Of a DNA stretch of 64,000 bases, positions 62,158-64,000 are shown in pieces. The notes beneath the pieces were generated by a model. The model was given only the letters and a program-made list of their open reading frames with translations. It did no database searches and had not been told where the DNA came from. The DNA comes from CAWFKS01 sp963816435. Its GTDB lineage: Bacteria; Pseudomonadota; Alphaproteobacteria; Rhizobiales; Rhizobiaceae. The stretch is taken from assembly GCA_963816435.1 (NCBI GenBank), contig CAWFKS010000007.1, positions 179,412-243,411 of the forward strand, written 5' to 3'. Both the position numbers and the translations under genes were made by a program. Numbering within the stretch: the first letter of the stretch is position 1; each line of letters starts with the position of its first letter.

Positions 62158-63447
62158 CTACTCCGAAATCCGCTCCACCTCGGCGCCGCAGCGCCGCAGC
62201 TTTTCCTCCAGCCGCTCGAAGCCCCGGTCGAGATGATAGACGCGGTTGACCGTGGTCTGGCCCTCGGCCGCAAGTGCTGCGATCACCAGCGACACCGAAG
62301 CGCGAAGGTCGGTCGCCATCACCTGCGCCCCCTTCAGTTTCTGCACGCCCTCGACCGTCGCCGTCTGCCCCGACAGCGTGATCCTGGCACCGAGCCGGGC
62401 CAGTTCCTGCACGTGCATGAAGCGGTTCTCGAAGATCGTCTCGGTGATGTGCGAAGTGCCCTTGGCCTTGGTCATCAGACCCATGAACTGCGCCTGCAGG
62501 TCGGTGGGGAAGCCGGGATAGGGGGAGGTCGACACGTCGACGGGGGCGATGCCGCTGCCGTTGCGCCGCACTCGGATGCCGGAATTGACCTGCTCGATCT
62601 CCGCGCCCGTGCGCCCGATCGTGTCCAGTGCCGCCTCCAGCAGGTCGGCGCGCGCGCCTTCCAGAAGAACGTCGCCGCCGGTCATGGCCACCGCCATCGC
62701 ATAGGTGCCGGTCTCGATGCGGTCGGGAATGACGGTGTGGCGGGCGCCCGACAGCCTGTCGACGCCCTGGATGTGGATGGTCGAGGTGCCGGCGCCGGAA
62801 ATGCTGGCGCCCATCGCATTGAGGCATTCGGCGAGATTGACGATCTCCGGCTCGCGGGCGGCGTTTTCCAGCACGGTCTCGCCGCGGGCCAGCGAGGCCG
62901 CCATCATCAGCACGTGCGTGGCGCCGACCGAGACCTTCGGGAAGACATAGCGTCCGCCGGCCAGGCCCTTCTTCGCCTCGGCGACGACATAGCCGTTGTC
63001 GATGTCGATGTTCGCGCCGAGCGCCGCCAAACCTTCGATGAACAGGTCGACCGGCCTGGTGCCGATGGCGCAGCCACCGGGAAGCGACACCCGCGCCTCG
63101 CCCATGCGCGCCAGAAGCGGGCCGATCACCCAGAAGCTGGCGCGCATCTTCGACACCAGTTCGTAGGGCGCGGTGGTGGAGACGATCTCCTTGGCCGTGA
63201 AGTGGATGGTGCGCGCGTAGGTCTCGTCCTGCTCCGGGCGGCGGCCGTTGACCATGTAGTCGACGCCGTGATTGCCGAGAATGCGGATCAGCTGCTCGAC
63301 GTCGGCCAGATGCGGCACGTTGTCGAGCGACAGCGTCTCCTCGGTCAGCAGCGAGGCGATCATCAGCGGCAGGGCCGCGTTCTTGGCGCCCGAAATCGGA
63401 ATGGTGCCGTTCAGCCTGTTGCCGCCGACGATCCTGATGCTGTCCAT
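62158..63447 (-). CDS. murA: UDP-N-acetylglucosamine 1-carboxyvinyltransferase
   Basis: This 429-residue enzyme catalyses the first committed peptidoglycan step. RIVGGNRLNGTIPISGAKNA is the family start. LPGGCAIGTRPVDLFI near residue 117 contains the catalytic cysteine targeted by fosfomycin, and SPYPGFPTDLQAQFMGLM and LRASVSLVIAALAAEG follow. The Cys is present, so fosfomycin sensitivity of the enzyme is expected. Confidence 0.98.
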   Translation of the reverse strand: MDSIRIVGGNRLNGTIPISGAKNAALPLMIASLLTEETLSLDNVPHLADVEQLIRILGNHGVDYMVNGRRPEQDETYARTIHFTAKEIVSTTAPYELVSKMRASFWVIGPLLARMGEARVSLPGGCAIGTRPVDLFIEGLAALGANIDIDNGYVVAEAKKGLAGGRYVFPKVSVGATHVLMMAASLARGETVLENAAREPEIVNLAECLNAMGASISGAGTSTIHIQGVDRLSGARHTVIPDRIETGTYAMAVAMTGGDVLLEGARADLLEAALDTIGRTGAEIEQVNSGIRVRRNGSGIAPVDVSTSPYPGFPTDLQAQFMGLMTKAKGTSHITETIFENRFMHVQELARLGARITLSGQTATVEGVQKLKGAQVMATDLRASVSLVIAALAAEGQTTVNRVYHLDRGFERLEEKLRRCGAEVERISE

Positions 63448-63541
63448 GTGATCCCCTCTCGCGACCGATCGCCGCCAATGTGCCGCGACCGGCGTGAAGA
63501 ATGCATTGAGCCGCGCGCTGTAGCCGAACCCGGCGGGCCGC

Positions 63542-63727
63542 TCAATCCTCGTTGTTCGCCGGCCTGGCTGCGCCGGCCGCCGGAATCCCCTCCGGCCTGT
63601 CGTCCGCCCCGCCGGTGCGTCGCGCGCGCGCCTGTGCCTTGCGCCGCTGAAGGTTGGCGCGAAGCTGCTCGGCCAGCCGCTTCGCCCGCTCGTCCTTGCC
63701 GGGTGAGCTTTCGCCCGTCTTCGTCAT
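63542..63727 (-). CDS. Small conserved protein upstream of murA
   Basis: This 61-residue basic protein starts MTKTGESSPGKDERAKRLAE and continues LRANLQRRKAQARARR with a disordered tail. A similar short gene upstream of murA is common in rhizobia, as I recall. Function is unknown. Confidence 0.7.
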   Translation of the reverse strand: MTKTGESSPGKDERAKRLAEQLRANLQRRKAQARARRTGGADDRPEGIPAAGAARPANNED

Positions 63728-63925
63728 GGTTCCGTCTGGCTCCCGGATGCGGCCAGAATGTGGTCCGGCGCGCCTCACGCGAACCTATCCCCGGCATTCG
63801 GCGCGGGCAACCGCGGCCCCCGCCGCGCCATGACCGCGCCGCCCGGCCTTGACCGCTAATTGGCGGCGAGCGGGCGCTTGCGCTTCACGGCGGGCTATGG
63901 CAGAAGCCGCCCAGCCTTGCGGCCT

Positions 63926-64000
<75 letters not shown>

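Overview
The window looks like the chromosome of a high-GC alphaproteobacterium of the Hyphomicrobiales (Rhizobiales), most likely Phyllobacteriaceae (Mesorhizobium/Aminobacter-like). The basis is the gene order murA - DUF2948 - hisD - UPF0262 - phosphatase - infA - maf - yacG, the aroK-aroB-CNNM/CBS run, and the protein signatures. I recognised these by eye; no database was searched.

Layout. (1) 1-18,349 is a catabolic locus. A plus-strand operon encodes a medium-chain dehydrogenase (cut by the window edge), a carboxymuconolactone-decarboxylase-like protein, an aldehyde dehydrogenase, a 3-hydroxyisobutyrate-dehydrogenase-like enzyme, a fused HyuA-HyuB hydantoinase/oxoprolinase-type protein and a Liv-type ABC importer whose permease and ATPase are fused. 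A leftward IclR regulator follows. A second plus-strand operon encodes a crotonase-fold protein, a split B12-dependent acyl-CoA mutase, a class III CoA-transferase and a MeaB chaperone. The second operon resembles the E. coli sbm-ygfD-ygfG-ygfH logic built from different parts. (2) 18,350-34,367 is a mobile-element region next to tRNA-Gln(CTG). It holds remnants, a dispersed palindrome, an IS91-like element, a block of hypothetical genes, a gene split by an IS66 element with a perfect 8-bp target duplication, and a large tyrosine integrase beside the tRNA. (3) 34,681-39,371 is a minus-strand operon for a periplasmic GMC-type dehydrogenase with two diheme cytochromes. (4) 39,655-64,000 is mostly housekeeping DNA (typA, tusA, L,D-transpeptidase, accA, xerD, aroK, aroB, maf, infA, hisD, murA, three tRNAs counting Gln). 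Interleaved are a Rieske oxygenase, a polyamine-type ABC transporter, a class III aminotransferase and a BCCT transporter. The Rieske and aminotransferase genes share a TTGAA-N6-TTCAA operator.

Sequence quality. At least 15 reading frames break at single bases, nearly all of them one-base insertions and many in essential genes (aroK, aroB, hisD). This looks like insertion-biased sequencing error rather than gene decay. Frameshifted genes are annotated here as one gene with the break position given.

How the genes work together. The left locus probably imports a small organic acid or amide, activates it as a CoA thioester and rearranges it through B12 chemistry to a central metabolite. The substrate is not known. 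The tRNA-Gln integrase suggests that everything to its left, including the catabolic locus, may be acquired DNA, because no second att copy was seen inside the window.
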